DNA from: Paragyromitra xinjiangensis
Lineage: Eukaryota; Ascomycota; Pezizomycetes; Pezizales; Discinaceae
Reading direction: 5' to 3'
Assembly (NCBI GenBank): GCA_038503065.1
Contig: JBCAMK010000010.1
Coordinates: 434,001 to 498,000 of the forward strand
Length of the DNA stretch: 64,000 nucleotides
The position numbers and the translations under genes were made by a program. Within the stretch, counting starts at the first letter, position 1. Each line of letters starts with the position of its first letter. This document shows, one piece after another, positions 1-12,055 of the stretch. Under the pieces are notes generated by a model that worked only from the letters and a program-made list of their open reading frames with translations, was not told the DNA's origin and made no database searches.

Positions 1-1360
1 GACGGAAATACGTGTCGTTGATATTCTGTGTTGCGCCAGGAGGCTACCTCCGTATTGTATTACGCGCTACGGTAGTCTAGGCTCTGATGCGTGGTTTTGC
101 ATTTTCGACGTGAGGGTCATGATATATCACTCGGTATTTCTGGCGGCTTAATGGGGGTCTAATTTATCATTTATTTCGTTAGGCGCGTGTAGTTACATGA
201 ATTAAGGTGTTCTTGATTAAAGCAAAGTAGACGTGAGCGTGGGTAGAAACTATATATGACTGCCAGGAAGATGCATGTTAAAGTAAATCCTTAGGCAGCT
301 ATCATTCAACTAAATACTATCACGCCTAAAGGTTTGATGACGCTTTTTCCGCGTATCTAATTTGGTGTGTATATCTCAAGCGGTGCTAATCTTTTGCGTC
401 TGGGTAATTTGTATGCACTCGCAACAGCAGTTTTGGGAATGTTTTTGAGCCGAAATACCTGTTTTCTAGGCCCATCGGTAAGTTAATTGTCTGCATCTTC
501 GGGGCTCCAGGCGTTGTTTATCTAAAGACTTAAGCCGTGATAGCTGCGTATAGAGGACGTGTGGGGTTCTGGAATTTGGGAAATATTTTCGGGAAGGATG
601 GATCAATCGTGATAAAACCATGACGGTGCCCTTTATTTTCTTCCGTTAGCCACATTCAAATATGGTGACGATGATGTCTAGACATCCATCAGAACCCCCT
701 GGGGGTTGCGAAACAGCAGCTCAATAATCGGCCATGGCGCGAGTAATAACCCAGACTTTATATCCTATGGCTCATGGAATAAGCACTCCTTTAATAGCTA
801 CACTTAGCGCCGGTCTTGATGGAAATTTGAATCGTGTTCGATTTGGCCGCGGGCAAATAAAAAAAAGAAAGTCTGGATGTTGGGACGGTCCCGAGAACCT
901 GGAATACGGATCTGTGGGTCATCGTGTATTCATAAAAAGCAAAAAGCTCAGATCAACGATCGTCAGTACCATCGCATTGACTAGTCACTACGAATCGGAA
1001 TGTCTCAAGTGTTTAATTGACTATCTACCTTCTGAACCAAAACTTGCAAAAAATCCTTCTATGACATATCGCAGCTACTCTTACGGGCCAGCTGGCGTAG
1101 CACAAAAGAATAAAAATCAACACAAGAGACTAATAGGACATAATAGTATCTGAACCAAAGGCGATCATACAGCCACAAGCAAGATCTGTAACTACCTCCA
1201 CCCTGCAATAAACCACGATTGCCATCTCACTCGCAGACCCACCCTGTTCGGAACCAACTACACTAATTAAACCGAGAAAGTATGAATACTCCTATTGGTC
1301 TCATTCTCATCATTCAACCTAACCAAATCAGCCAACTGAACCCAGGAACACAAGAAGTAC
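1..1360. other. Gene-poor flank
   Basis: No coding region is supportable here. One open frame of 139 codons (734-1153, +) has no recognisable domain, no intron signals and low-complexity basic content, so I treat it as chance. No RNA gene or terminal-repeat structure was seen. Confidence 0.5.
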
Positions 1361-1833
1361 CTACAATCTACGACTGCGTCTGGGGCTGTTAGCCGGTGCC
1401 CTAGACATAGAGGCCATAATCGAGCGCAGCTCTCGATTCTGTTTCTCGAGCTCCTCGACCCGGTTCTGGAGCTCGTTTCTTTCTCCTCTCGTGGTTTTGT
1501 ATGCGTCGTCGAGAACGTCGCAGAATCCGATCAGTTCGAATAAGTTTTCTGATCTTTCTTTGAGGCGGTCGTGGGTTTGTTTAATTCTTAGACGGTATCG
1601 TACTGCCGCGGCGCTTAGGGGGGGGGTGTTAGTAGGATGTTGGGATGGGTAGAGAAGGAGGAGAGAGGATACTTGTTGGCTGCCCTTGCTTTCTTTTTCT
1701 GCTCCTCTGTTTTATCTTTTCCATTCTTCCCCTTCTTTCCCGACACCTGTGAACCTAGGGTGTCTTCCGTTTTACGTTGGTCCTGAGGATCACCGCTTTT
1801 TTGGGGGGGCTGGGGGAGGGATTTGAGAGCCAT
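1361..1833 (-). CDS. Small bZIP transcription factor (ATF4/Cpc1-like basic region)
   Basis: Two exons, 1833-1673 and 1613-1361, join to 137 codons plus stop. The 59-nt intron has GTATCC at the donor, a CTAAC branch site and TAAG at the acceptor. The N-terminal ~50 residues are low-complexity and Lys-rich. The splice junction falls inside the basic region and creates NNAAAVRYRLRIK, which fits the bZIP signature N-x2-AA-x2-(C/S/Y)-R. It is followed by a heptad-like helix with leucines (RLKERSENL..., then NELQNRVEELEKQNRELR), the usual leucine zipper. Bipartite basic-leucine-zipper proteins bind DNA as dimers in the nucleus; targets cannot be read from this sequence. It is very short for the family, so an additional upstream exon is possible, although the ATG at 1833 gives a sensible start. 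The product class is secure; the subfamily is tentative. Confidence 0.8.
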
Positions 1834-2484
1834 ATTTGTGACGTGGGATGTAAAGGTTTTCGTGATGTGTGTGGGGTTTTTCTGGATCTGAGGTCATTTT
1901 ATAGGGTAAGGAAGAAAGGAGATATTTTCTTCTGTAGGAGCTAGTGTTGTTCTAGTTTGGTTCTGGTGGTGTTTTTAATTTTGTGCTTTGGTGGGCTTCA
2001 GTCTGGTTTGGGATTTTTTTATTTTATTTTCTCTATTGGGTTGGGGGTATTTGGTGAGGGGTGGGGTGTTGGGATGTATGCCTGGCATATGAGAGCTATG
2101 GCCTAAATAATCTGGGAGTACTAGTAGGCTCTTTGGGGTTCCCACTGCTTGCTTCTCCCAGAGAACTCGCCTTTTTGGTTTCAGATGGGTCGAGTGATTT
2201 TGTATGATACGGGGCATTTTTCGTTACGGGAGAAATACGAATGAACACCTGGTAGAGTTGATAACGATACTCTGTAGAGAAAGGGAGGTTCTTAGAATAT
2301 TCGAATAGGGTATTAATCCTGTACCCGTGTGCAATCTCAGAACCAATGATTTAGAAGTTGATTTCTATACCAACGCAATATCTCTATACAGTACTTTTAT
2401 GTCCACCCCACTAATCCCTCACCATTTCTACAATAATCCCAAACCACATCTACCCAAATCTAAACCCCATCCACCAAACCACCT
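1834..2484. other. Intergenic, nothing recognised
   Basis: This stretch lies between the bZIP start and the methyltransferase stop. Open frames here are short and shadow-like. It presumably holds the bZIP promoter and the methyltransferase 3' end. Confidence 0.4.
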
Positions 2485-3240
2485 CTAATCATCCCCTCCC
2501 CCCCCCTCCCCCCACCTCAATTCATACCCAAACACCGTCCTCCTCAGCTCCCGATCCCCAGGATCCTCTTCGAACATCGGCTCCATCATCTCTTCCAACA
2601 CCTTCCTAACCAGCAACCCCTCCCTCCTCGCCACCTCAAAAAACCCCATATCCTCAGTATATAGCCACGGCCTATGGGGGGTAAAAAACACCAACGCAAC
2701 CCCATCCCTCTTCATCGCACCCTTAACGCTCCCCACCAACGCCTCATGCTGCGAATGATTAAACAACAAATCCGACAACACCAGCGTATCAAACCGTCCC
2801 CCAGCAACCTCCAGCAACGGCGCTACGTCGTGACCCCACACGTATCCCTGCACTAACACGCCAGCGTTCTCGACGTTGGAGCGGAGGTTGGAGATGAGGT
2901 CTGGGTCGGGGTAGTCTGTTGATACTACGGTTTTGGCGCCGCGGAGAGCGCAGACGAGGCTGGGGAGACCGGCGCCGGCGCCGAGCTCGAGGATAGTTTT
3001 GGTCGCGATGAGGGTTGGGTGTTGTTCGAGGTAGGTGCTGGTTGTGCGGCTGGCGTTCCAGAGCATGTGTCCCCAGAGGGGGTTGTGGCCGACGAGGTTG
3101 AGGGTTAGTGTTTCTTTGGTGCCGGTGAGGAGGGTGTGGGTTGCGGTGGTGGAGGGTTTATCGGGGGGGAGGAAGTCGGTGGGTTCGGTGAAGATGTCGA
3201 AACCGGCTTCGGGGTCGGAGTCGGAGTCGGGGTCGGACAT
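2485..3240 (-). CDS. EFM7: EFM7/Nnt1-type protein-lysine N-methyltransferase
   Basis: Single exon, 251 aa. The frame is open to 3405, but I choose the ATG at 3240 because it begins the acidic MSDPDSDSD-type N-terminus, and the upstream extension is Pro/His-rich and unlike the family. Seven-beta-strand SAM-dependent methyltransferase features are visible: an LWNA motif before motif I, motif I ELGAGAGLPSL (about residue 90), a post-I acidic residue in STDYPD, then YVWG and LSDLLFNHSQHEAL (motif IV region). In yeast this family (Efm7, formerly Nnt1) methylates the N-terminus and adjacent Lys of translation elongation factor eEF1A. The gene lies head-to-tail downstream of trpE on the same strand, with no evidence of co-regulation. 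Confidence 0.85.
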   Translation of the reverse strand: MSDPDSDSDPEAGFDIFTEPTDFLPPDKPSTTATHTLLTGTKETLTLNLVGHNPLWGHMLWNASRTTSTYLEQHPTLIATKTILELGAGAGLPSLVCALRGAKTVVSTDYPDPDLISNLRSNVENAGVLVQGYVWGHDVAPLLEVAGGRFDTLVLSDLLFNHSQHEALVGSVKGAMKRDGVALVFFTPHRPWLYTEDMGFFEVARREGLLVRKVLEEMMEPMFEEDPGDRELRRTVFGYELRWGEGGGGDD

Positions 3241-3594
3241 GGTGGGGGGAAGTTGGTGGTGATGGTGGGGTTGGCGGGGTGGTGGAGTGAGGCTCTGGGT
3301 CGGGTTTGGTTGTAGTGGGTTAGGTGTGGGATAACCCTGGATATTGGAATTGTAGTAATGATACTTGAGGCAAGAATCTGAAAATACATGTAACTCTACT
3401 AACACTTTTAATCCCTAATTGAATCACTCACTTACATATTGATTCTCTACGTCTGAATTTTCTACATCACCAAGGCGCAGAAACCCAATCCCACCCAGAA
3501 CCCAAACACAAATCAAATATTCATCCCAACCCAGATAATACATGTCCTATTTTACCCTACAAAACCTACAAAACCTACAAAAACCTACAGAAAC
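3241..3594. other. Short intergenic spacer
   Basis: The spacer between trpE and the methyltransferase. It contains one copy of the palindrome TACATGTA (3385-3392) and an AAACCTAC short tandem repeat near 3560-3598. Confidence 0.4.
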
Positions 3595-5449
3595 CTACGA
3601 CCCATCCCCCAGCCTCACCGGCGCGCTCCCATCCGCCTCATGCCCCTTCTTCAAATCCAACAGCTCATCCTCCCCAGGGTCCTCCATACTAGCATACTTC
3701 TCCTCCGCACTCGTAATACAGTGCATATTCGCACCCAACTTATTCATCGTCTCCACCCACTCATCATACGGATCCGAATCATGCACAATCCCACCCCCTA
3801 CAATATTAGCCTCCTTCTTCCACATCTATAGGATTAGAACTCACCAGCTTGTAGATACGCAATCCCATCTTTGACCAACATAGTCCTCAGCGCAATACAC
3901 GTATCCATACTATCACTCTCATACCCCCAGTACCCCACCGCCCCACCATACACCCCTCTCCGCTCCTTCTCCAACTCCCCAATCAACTCCATCGCCCGGA
4001 TCTTCGGCGCCCCCGACACCGTCCCCGCAGGGAAAATACTCCTGAGCGCATCAAACCTCGTCATCCCTGGTCGCAACACCCCACTAACCTGAGATACAAG
4101 ATGCATAACGTGCGAGAAGCGCTCCACCGTCATGAGTCGATCCACAGTAGTCGTGAGTGGGTCGCAGACCCTATTTACATCATTACGCGCCAGATCAACC
4201 AACATGACGTGTTCCGCGCGGTCTTTAAGCGAGGTGACAAGCTGTTGAGCGAGGTGGTCGTCTTCCTCGGTTGTTTTACCGCGTTTGACGGTTCCCGCGA
4301 TGGGATGGGTGATGATGCGGCCGTTTTCGGACTTGACGAGGAGTTCTGGGGATGCGCCGACGAGTTGGAAGTCTGTGCAGTCGATGTAGAAGAGGTAGGG
4401 ACTCGGGTTGACGGTGCGGAGGTGACGGTAGATGTTGAATGGGTGGAGGGAGGTAGGACGGGAGAAGCGTTGAGATGGGACGGCTTGGATTATGTCGCCT
4501 TTTATAATGTGTGCTTTGAGGGTTTTGACGTGGTCTTCGTACCCGGTTTGCCCGATGTTGGAGATGTATTGTTGGTCTTTGACGATGGGGGGTTGTGGGG
4601 GGAGTGGGATGTCCCCGGATTGGAGGGTTTCGCAGATTTCGGAGATGGTGGTGCGGGCGGAGGTGTAGAGGGTATGGAGGGTGGATTCGGAGAGGGGCCC
4701 GTCGGGGATGTGGAGGTAGGTTATTACTTTGATTGCTTGGAAGAAGTGGTCGAAGGCGACGATGGTGTCGCAGAGCATGAAGAGGGATTCCGGGGTTTTG
4801 AGGACGTCTTTGAGAGGGCGCGCGGTGCGGGGTTCAAAGTATTTCACGCAGTCGTAGGCGACGTAGCCGATTGCGCCCCCGGACATGGGGGGAAGGTTGA
4901 CGCCTGGGAGTTTGGCGACACGGTATTGGGAGAGTTCTTTTTCGAGCTCGGTGAGGGGGTCGATTTCAGGGCCATGGCCGGGACCGGTCTTGATGACTCG
5001 GCGGGGGTCTGGGGAGAGGTGTTAGTGAGAGAGAAGGAGGAGAGGGGGGAGAGGGAGGGGTACCGCATCCGAGGAAACTGTAGCGACCGATTGTTTCCCG
5101 GCTTGAGGCGCTCTCGAAGAGGAATGATTGTTTGGTTTTACTCCTGGCAGAGTTAGTATCAGGATGGTGGGGAGGGTGGAGTGACTCACTTTGCGCTGAG
5201 CTTCAGGTATGCGCTTGATGGATTTAGAAACTCGGCGGGGATCTGGGCGAAGAGAGGAACGGTATTGGGGGCATTTGGGCCATCTGTAGTCTTTGCTTTC
5301 GAGATGTGGTCGAATATTGTGGAGAAGTCAGGTTGGATGTTGACCTAGGGAGGTTAGCATTGGCTGTAGTGGTGAGAATGGGAGTGGGGGAGGAGGAAGT
5401 GGGGAGAATGGGGAGAAGAGTAGCAATTGTTCTATACTTTTGGGGCCAT
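3595..5449 (-). CDS. trpE: Anthranilate synthase component I
   Basis: Five exons (5449-5438, 5344-5190, 5143-5064, 5008-3845, 3797-3595) join in frame to 537 aa, the usual length. Exon 1 is only 12 nt and encodes Met-Ala-Pro-Lys. The enzyme converts chorismate plus glutamine-derived ammonia to anthranilate, the first step of tryptophan synthesis. The N-terminal half holds the FLFES element typical of the tryptophan feedback site (about residue 62) and [17 protein letters not shown]. The C-terminal chorismate-binding domain shows [51 protein letters not shown] and, across the last intron, [14 protein letters not shown]. No glutamine amidotransferase domain is fused, so component II (TRP1-type) must be elsewhere. 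A TGACTCA heptamer (Gcn4/Cpc1 site consensus) overlaps the donor of intron 2 and may be coincidental. Confidence 0.95.
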
Positions 5450-6893
5450 GTTTACGAGATAGAGAGGTGAAGCCGGGAATACTGTTCAATTCCGACACAG
5501 AGAACGGCAGTGGTGATGTTCCTGAAGGTTGAAGAGAATCAGGAACAGAATCATGAAGAGGTTTGGAATTCCCCGCCATACAAAAACAGTTAGAGTGACA
5601 GTCGGATATCCGGGCCGGGTAATCAGCCAATTAATTCTTTATCCAGTTGATTACTATCGTAGTATTGAATGTGGATGGGGATTGGGGGAGAGAGGGGGAG
5701 GGCGTTTTGTAGATATTCCATCTTATGGAAAAGAGAGTAGAAGGTTATAAGATCTATTCCGGCGCATTATTTCTCTTCTCTCTGCTTTCTTCCCTCTAGT
5801 TCTTTCTCCTGGCTTAGCAAATTGTCTATAGCTATGCATATGCTACTGGCCAAGCGAGACGGGAGCTCTTATTCTCAGTACGTCGGCAGAGTAGAACTTT
5901 CCCGTCAGCATTGTCTTCTTCTCAGGGTTATATGTATTTAAGAAAAGAATATTGACCTTTCTAATTGGCTGCCCAGTGAATTTCTGTAGCAACCCAACTC
6001 AATAGGATCTAACGAACCCTAACCCAGTGTATTAAGGGAACTCGTCCTAGCATTTCTTTGAGGTTAAGGCTGACGGACTTTGTGTCTTGAGGAGAGAGGT
6101 CTGTTCAGCCTATTCAGTGGAGTATCAAGAGGGGAGCCCTTAGTTGTACAGGAGCTGGAAAGAAGGTCATTGACCCTGGCCAATGCTGGTGTGCTGTTTG
6201 CAGCAAAACTAGAGGTATTTTACTTTCTATTTCTATAGCTGAAACACACCGTGGATGACTGCAAAGTGTTCTGCTGGTTTGAAGTAGACGTTTGACATTT
6301 GCTACCTCTGGGTTGCAGCTGTAGAAGGTTGCGTCGACACTGGCTTCTCAAACCTACATCAAGGCACGGAGGTGATGCATGTTAAGGTGTTTAGAGTGTT
6401 AATCTTGACTATGGAGCTTGATAGTGAGTTGTGGAAGATGGGGCACAGAAGATGGGAGGGGAGAGGGGACATCCCAACCGAGGAACTCTTGGGGTTTACT
6501 GATTCTATACCTGACTGAATTTTTGTTGTAATTGGTACTAACGGGGAATATGCTTGTTGGTAGATCTTGGGTGGTTTGATCTCGTTGGTTTTATTGCTTT
6601 ACATCTGGTAGCTTTACTTCTTTCTATATTGGTCTTGTAGGTTGCATAACCCGTTATAAGCGCTCGCGGACTCACAATCCACAATCTTGGTTGCAAATTA
6701 AACCCTAAGACTTGGTTTCTCATCTCTTGGGCATGAAAGTTGTTGTCTGTTTAATTTCATCAAAGTGGTATAACCACATAAGTACAGATAGTACTGTCAA
6801 TTTTTGAAATAAAAAAAATACCGAACGAAAACTCAAGCTTTCCTCCCAGTGAAGACCCTGCAAACTTAAGCTCATAGAACTCCAGATCCTCTA
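5450..6893. other. Intergenic, trpE promoter side
   Basis: Non-coding as far as I can see. CT-rich stretches near 5765-5810 are common in fungal promoters. The minus-strand frame at 6538-6723 has no recognisable content. Confidence 0.4.
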
Positions 6894-9800
6894 TTATTCC
6901 GACGAGTCATCGGAATCGGAATCTTTCTGTTTCTTGGCCTTCTTAGCCTTCTTAGCCTTCTTCTTTTTCTTCTCCTTTCCCTTTTTCGACTTAGCATGGC
7001 TCGTGTCGGAGGAGGATGAGCCTGTGTCCGAGGAATCACTGTCCGAGGACGAAGAATCCTTGGCAAAAAGACGCCCGCTCTTTGATGCCGTGGCCTCTGG
7101 AGTTTTCCGTGCTCTACCCACACGCAGCATATCGTTGTGGGCTCGGTCCGCGTCGTTATTACCGTAGATCTCAATCAAGTAACTATCGAATTTCTTGGAT
7201 GCTTTTGTGACCTTTTGGAAATCCTCCTTCTTAATTGTCGGAGAGTCAGGTGTGTTATAGGAGCGAAATTCGGCTAGTGCTAAAGCCGTTTGGATAGCAT
7301 TCCGGATCTGTCTGCCATTCCACTGCAGCTCAGGGTATTTTTTTTTGGCGTAAGCCATTACAGAATCTTGCTCGACTTTAACACCTGGTCGAATTTGCTG
7401 TACTCGTTTGAGATTCATCTCCCAGATCTGGAGGTATGCCTTCTCACTCAACTCCGGGTAGTACAGACTCATGTGGATCCGAGACTTGAAGGCTTCGTCA
7501 AAGGTTCCGACTCGGTTTGTTGTAAGGAAAAGTATGCCTGAATAATACTCGAGGACCCTCAGAAAAACTGGCAGGTTTTTGGTATTAGTCACAATGTATG
7601 TAGGAGGTATGGTAATAAGTCTTGGAACAAAATCTTACTTGACACAAGGCTGTTGCGTTTTAAGTTCTCTCTATCTCGTTTGGCCAAGAAGATATCCGCT
7701 TCATCAAGAAGCAAAACGCAGTCCCATTTGTGTGCTAGCCTAAAATTGTCCTCAAGATTTTTTGTAACTTCCTGAGGCTCGTATCCGATGTCACCTAAGT
7801 ATTTTCAGCACGTGAATTGATATAAAACTCTCATGATCCTACCACAGGTAATTGGAAACAAAGGTTTATTGGCATATTCGGCCACACATTCTAGCTTATG
7901 TTAACATACGGCTCGAGAATACTATTATCAGGGAACTAAAACTAACCTGCGGTGCTAGTCTTCCCTACACCTGGAGCACCGTGGAGAAGGACAATTAAGC
8001 CCTTTCCTACTATGTGTTAGCTTATATATCATTGGTATAGAGCGTTAAAACGGCAAGAACGGGAAACTTGCCCTTTCCTCGTACCAGATCTAACTGGGTA
8101 TTTTGCTCTATTGCTGAGTTTGACGTCTGCGAGGGCTGGGAATGCATCTGAACCAGTGCTTTCACTAGTTCTTTATGTCCCTTTGGTAAAACAAGGGATT
8201 CAAATCCCCCTCGTTGCATTACCAGGTCATTAACATCATCAATATTAACGGATACTATATATATATTGAATCAGCTTTTGCGTCATTGTCTACTAGAACA
8301 AAAGTGAGACTTGTATTTACCCCATGTGCGTTTTCGCAGCACAAATGCAAAAACTCTGTTGTGTGTTATATGCCTAATTGGCCTGATCATCTGCACCTGT
8401 TCTAAAATTGAACCTGAGAAAATTTTTTGGATCCGCATGCACTGTTCCAGAAAATGCTTTTTGCTGTGAGTGATGAACCAATCTCCTGCCATGCCGCTGC
8501 TTTGTGTAGGTATGCTGTGGCCGAGACTGTCACCCGACTGGAGCCAATTGTCTGATATATTTGGTGTTTCACCGGCATCATATTCTTTCCGGGGAACCCA
8601 CTCTGGATTTTGCTGTAGAGCAAAGACGTGATCAATAACGATTGGGCTATCTACCTAGATAAAGGCAGTCAACGTCTGTGGAGCCTTGGCGGGAGACATA
8701 AAGAGACGTACTTGCTCCCTTGATCCTTGAATCACATTCAAACTTATTCCCATACAATATTTATGCAAACCTCGGCCATCCATCTGTCCCTGGGCATATT
8801 TCAAAAACTTCTCCCCACGATCATCCAAGACTTTCCTTTCTTCAGGACTAAGGAAATTGATTGGGAAAACTTTCAAGCCTCTGATTGGTAGCGTGCCGTT
8901 GTAATCGTGGATTTTTATCATCTCATGCCTTACTGAGAACTGGTTTCCGTTAAAGTCGAGATAAAGGAGGTATAATTCGAATGGAGAGTTTGGTTCCTTT
9001 AGCGCACCTCCCTCAGGACCTCCCGGGTTCGGAGCTCTAGGAACATCCTGCCTGCCCCCACCGCCCGTACCGGCAATCTGGTAGGCGCGGAGTGCACCAC
9101 ATGTAGTATCGTTAAAATTACCCACGACATAAAAATCTGGCTGCTGTCGAAAGAGGTTATGGAGGTCACTAAATGCCACCTCAGTGGCTTCTCCTGACTG
9201 GAACTTTCTCTGTTTTTCAAAATCCTCTTTTAGATTTTCCTCTATGAACCGGATAAAGAATGCTAAGTCGTTAATTTCGAGCTCTTCATCTGTTTCCCTT
9301 GTTGTATCGGTGTCCGGTGTTGGTTTGGGACCTGAACTAATTATAACTTCAATATCTCTGGCTTTGGCTCGATAGAGGGTAGCTCTACGGTATAGAGGGA
9401 TGCTTACTTCAATGTGAGCAGTCTGTTCGCCTCTAGTTCCCCTAAATAACCTTCTAAATACTTAAGGTTTTCGGTGAAAAAACCGAAAGGTCTCCAGAAG
9501 ATGTATGGTACGCTACCCCTTGGGTACATCTCGCCTGAGACTTTACATAATGCCTTCAAGATTGACCAGGAATTGACCCGAATGGCGTCAAATTGGGCTT
9601 CTGGAATGGGCTCCGACAACTCGGTGGTGTGTTCAAACCCGGGGCATCTCAAGTCAAGGATATGTGTTCGTAGTGAAAGGCTTCCGCCAACAATTTCGAA
9701 TTCTTTCGAGCGCATCCCTAGAAGCTTCCGGATCATGTATTTCATCTCAATGCTATCCCCGGTGTACGTTCTCTATATTCTGATGTCAGTAGCTTGCGAG

Positions 9801-10138
9801 CTGGCGGGTAGCAATCGAACATACAAACTCGTTGTTGTATGCCGATGGCTTTTCAGGGTCGTCGGCTTGTGGTGTTGATGGTGATTTAACCTCATCTGAT
9901 GATGCTACTTTGTCGTTTTCAGACAAGTTCTTCTTTTCCTCCGCTTCTTTTTCGCCTGGAGGGTTGCTGGGAGTTGTTGATGGAATAGTATGATTTGGCT
10001 CCGCTTCCACTGCCGACGACCTTTCCTGTAACGAGGGCAACTTAAACACCAAGCGTTGGATATGAATCAATAACGTACCTCAGTTTCCCCTACTACCTCT
10101 ATGGTCAGGGTTTCGGTTTCTGTGGCGATAGATACCAT
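6894..10138 (-). CDS. AAA-family ATPase, fungal type with long N-terminal domain and Lys-rich tail
   Basis: Ten exons (10138-10079, 10025-9825, 9772-9408, 9384-8712, 8654-8321, 8254-8072, 8006-7947, 7890-7843, 7794-7639, 7567-6894) give 917 aa with every phase matching. Residues 1-600 form the N-terminal region common in filamentous-fungal AAA proteins (often annotated DUF7025 or as an unknown domain). Walker A is GAPGVGKT (about residue 615), split from the next strand by an intron. Walker B is CVLLLDEADIF (about 672), sensor 1 is LFLTTNR (about 710), followed by an Arg-rich helix and the lid region. The C-terminal ~60 residues are Ser/Asp-rich then Lys-rich (KKAKKAKK), probably a nuclear-targeting or nucleic-acid-binding tail. 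The intron after LDLVRGK needs a GC donor (AAGG|GCAAGT). Substrate is unknown. Confidence 0.88.
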
Positions 10139-10856
10139 CTTGATTCTAACTTCAGAAATTCGTCTGTTGGCTTCAGGTAAACTAAGTGAAGCAGAAAGGG
10201 TGCGTAGACTCGTGAGAAGATGTTACCTCTTTAAGGATGGGTAGGTAGTAAGACTCGATTACACACAGGAATATATCTGTGTCTAGAAGTTTATATAACT
10301 TACAAGGGCTGGAACCTCAACTGTTGCCTAGCAAGGTAATTTATACCTGCATGCGTGCAAGACAGCTGGAAAAACTAGCTAGCCAGCAATGGATTCTCAA
10401 GCAGATTCGCAGGCATGTAGACAGTCGGAACTACTACAAGTTTATAGGTGGCACCCTTGTTATTGGCTACCCTCAAATGCAACTCATCTTTATGCGAGCA
10501 GCGAGCAGTAATTTTATGACCAATCTCACAATTAGTTGTTATCTGTTTGCGTAACCTACTGTACTTGCGACTAATCATTTCCTACTTGCGGGGAAAACAG
10601 TGCTCACCTCTGCAGCAGAGATAGGCATCGGTGACTGCAATCTTTGATGCTGTAATTGGAGTTTATCTGGGTAGATGCGCATGCGCGTTTTTTTCAGACA
10701 CAGATCATGATGACAGTTGAGACAATACTCGCTTGGGGGCGACGAATCCCAGGGCTTACGCGACGCCCAAAATGTATGCAAAATTGAACGAAAGGAGGAA
10801 ATGTGATAGCATCTTCGGGAGCGCACTTGAAGGATGTGATGTACTGGTGCTGCCGA
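10139..10856. other. Intergenic, nothing recognised
   Basis: No coding sequence is supportable. Short frames on both strands lack domain content. This is probably the AAA ATPase promoter plus spacer up to the first foldback element. Confidence 0.35.
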
Positions 10857-11086
10857 TACCGTATTATCTGGTGAAATTCGGTTTGGCGCTAGTGGGTGGA
10901 ACATACATCGATGTGCATAAAAAGAAAGAAATCAGGTTGAATCCACGGAAATCAAAAGTACTAACACAAAAATGGTGCAGAGAAGCACTGATAGAGCTTA
11001 GACCAGCTGTATTCCTTTCTTTTTATGTACGTTAATGTATGTTCAACCCACTAGCGCCAAACCAAATTTCACCAGATAATACGGTA
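10857..11086. mobile_element. MITE-like foldback element 1 (230 bp)
   Basis: Terminal arms of about 68 bp (10857-10925 and 11018-11086) are inverted copies with only a handful of mismatches. They start TACCGTATTATCTGGTG and surround about 90 bp of unrelated sequence. The ends carry TA dinucleotides (GA-TA-CCG... and ...CGG-TA-TA), compatible with a Tc1/mariner-type TA target. There is no coding capacity, so it would be a non-autonomous element. Confidence 0.7.
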
Positions 11087-11088
11087 TA

Positions 11089-11374
11089 TTATTCAGTCAC
11101 GTGCAGGGGAAGTTCTAGAGCAGCAGGGTGACAACGGGAGTTAAGGTGACGAAACCTCACAAAGCACCGACCACAAAACACCCACAAAGCACCCACAATA
11201 TCGCAAAAGGTCACTAACAACACCAATAATACAGGTATCAACAAGCAAAAACTGCCAAATTGATGCTGAGAGCCATCCAGGTCTAAACGAAAAAAATCCC
11301 GGACCAAAACAAACCAAAAAAGCAGCCGTTGCCACCCTACTGCTCTAGCACTTCCCCCACACGTGACTGAATAA
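11089..11374. mobile_element. MITE-like foldback element 2 (286 bp)
   Basis: Inverted arms of about 50 bp (11089-11139 and 11325-11374) begin TTATTCAGTCACGTG and differ at about five positions. It directly abuts element 1 and has no coding capacity. I found no convincing target-site duplication. Confidence 0.65.
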
Positions 11375-11540
11375 CTTGTCGGCAGCAGTAGAGTAGCCAT
11401 GTTCCCCATAGGTTAAACTCGTGCATGCATATGGGAAGGTTTTTTTTGATTAGGTACCTCCATGTGGTTTCTCTTAAGTGTGGGGGTATGGAGGAGCAAA
11501 TGGGTACTCGGTCTATTTGGGCCGCGCATGGGGATTTGAC

Positions 11541-11807
11541 TACTCGTATTCTTCAAACGTTACCGGATACTGGTATGGCTGCCGCCAGCATGCAACCAAC
11601 TCGTCCGCATCCTGTATCATTTAACTGGCAGATACTCTACTAGACGCCCCTATGATTTGTTAATTTTCGTGCAGCTAAGGGCTTAGCCAAATAGATTGCT
11701 TGATTTTGTTTGTGGCGTGGTGAATAGCAACTCACAGAAGGCGAGCCAGCAACAGAGACATGACGTTCCCCGTTACTAAATTCCGGTAACGTTTGAAGAT
11801 ACGAGTA
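11541..11807. repeat. Inverted repeat pair (foldback 3)
   Basis: Arms of about 26 bp (11541-11566 and 11782-11807) read TACTCGTAT(T)CTTCAAACG and its complement with one base inserted. The spacer is 216 bp. It may be another MITE or a decayed relic; the outer boundaries are uncertain. Confidence 0.5.
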
Positions 11808-12055
11808 CTGTTTATCGACGACTGGTATAGGTGGTCCCGATTGGGATCGTAGCTTGGTAGCTTGGTAAGGAAGGCAGTTGTTATGTCTTAGATTACGTTA
11901 AAGGGGGATAATCGATTTTTCGAGTTTCTGCCATGGCCTACATCCAGAGTCGGTTTTGCAGCCTTGTGTGCTACAACTTCAGCTCTTCGATTCTTAACCG
12001 GACAGCACGTCCGGACATCGTCATTTACTGCGAACCCAGCTGAGCACAATACTAA

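Noticed and set aside
734..1153. 139-codon plus-strand frame
   Set aside because: No domain, no splice or promoter support, biased basic composition.
4844..5068. Minus-strand frame over trpE exon 3/4 boundary
   Set aside because: Reads through intron 3 in the wrong frame; the spliced trpE model explains the region.
4101..5156. Long plus-strand open frame of 351 codons
   Set aside because: Antisense to trpE exon 4 and exon 3; acidic, Gly/Val-rich translation without domains, explained by codon bias of the real gene.
8402..8635. Minus-strand 77-codon frame inside the AAA ATPase
   Set aside because: Shifted frame within exon 5, whose true frame is open and phase-consistent.
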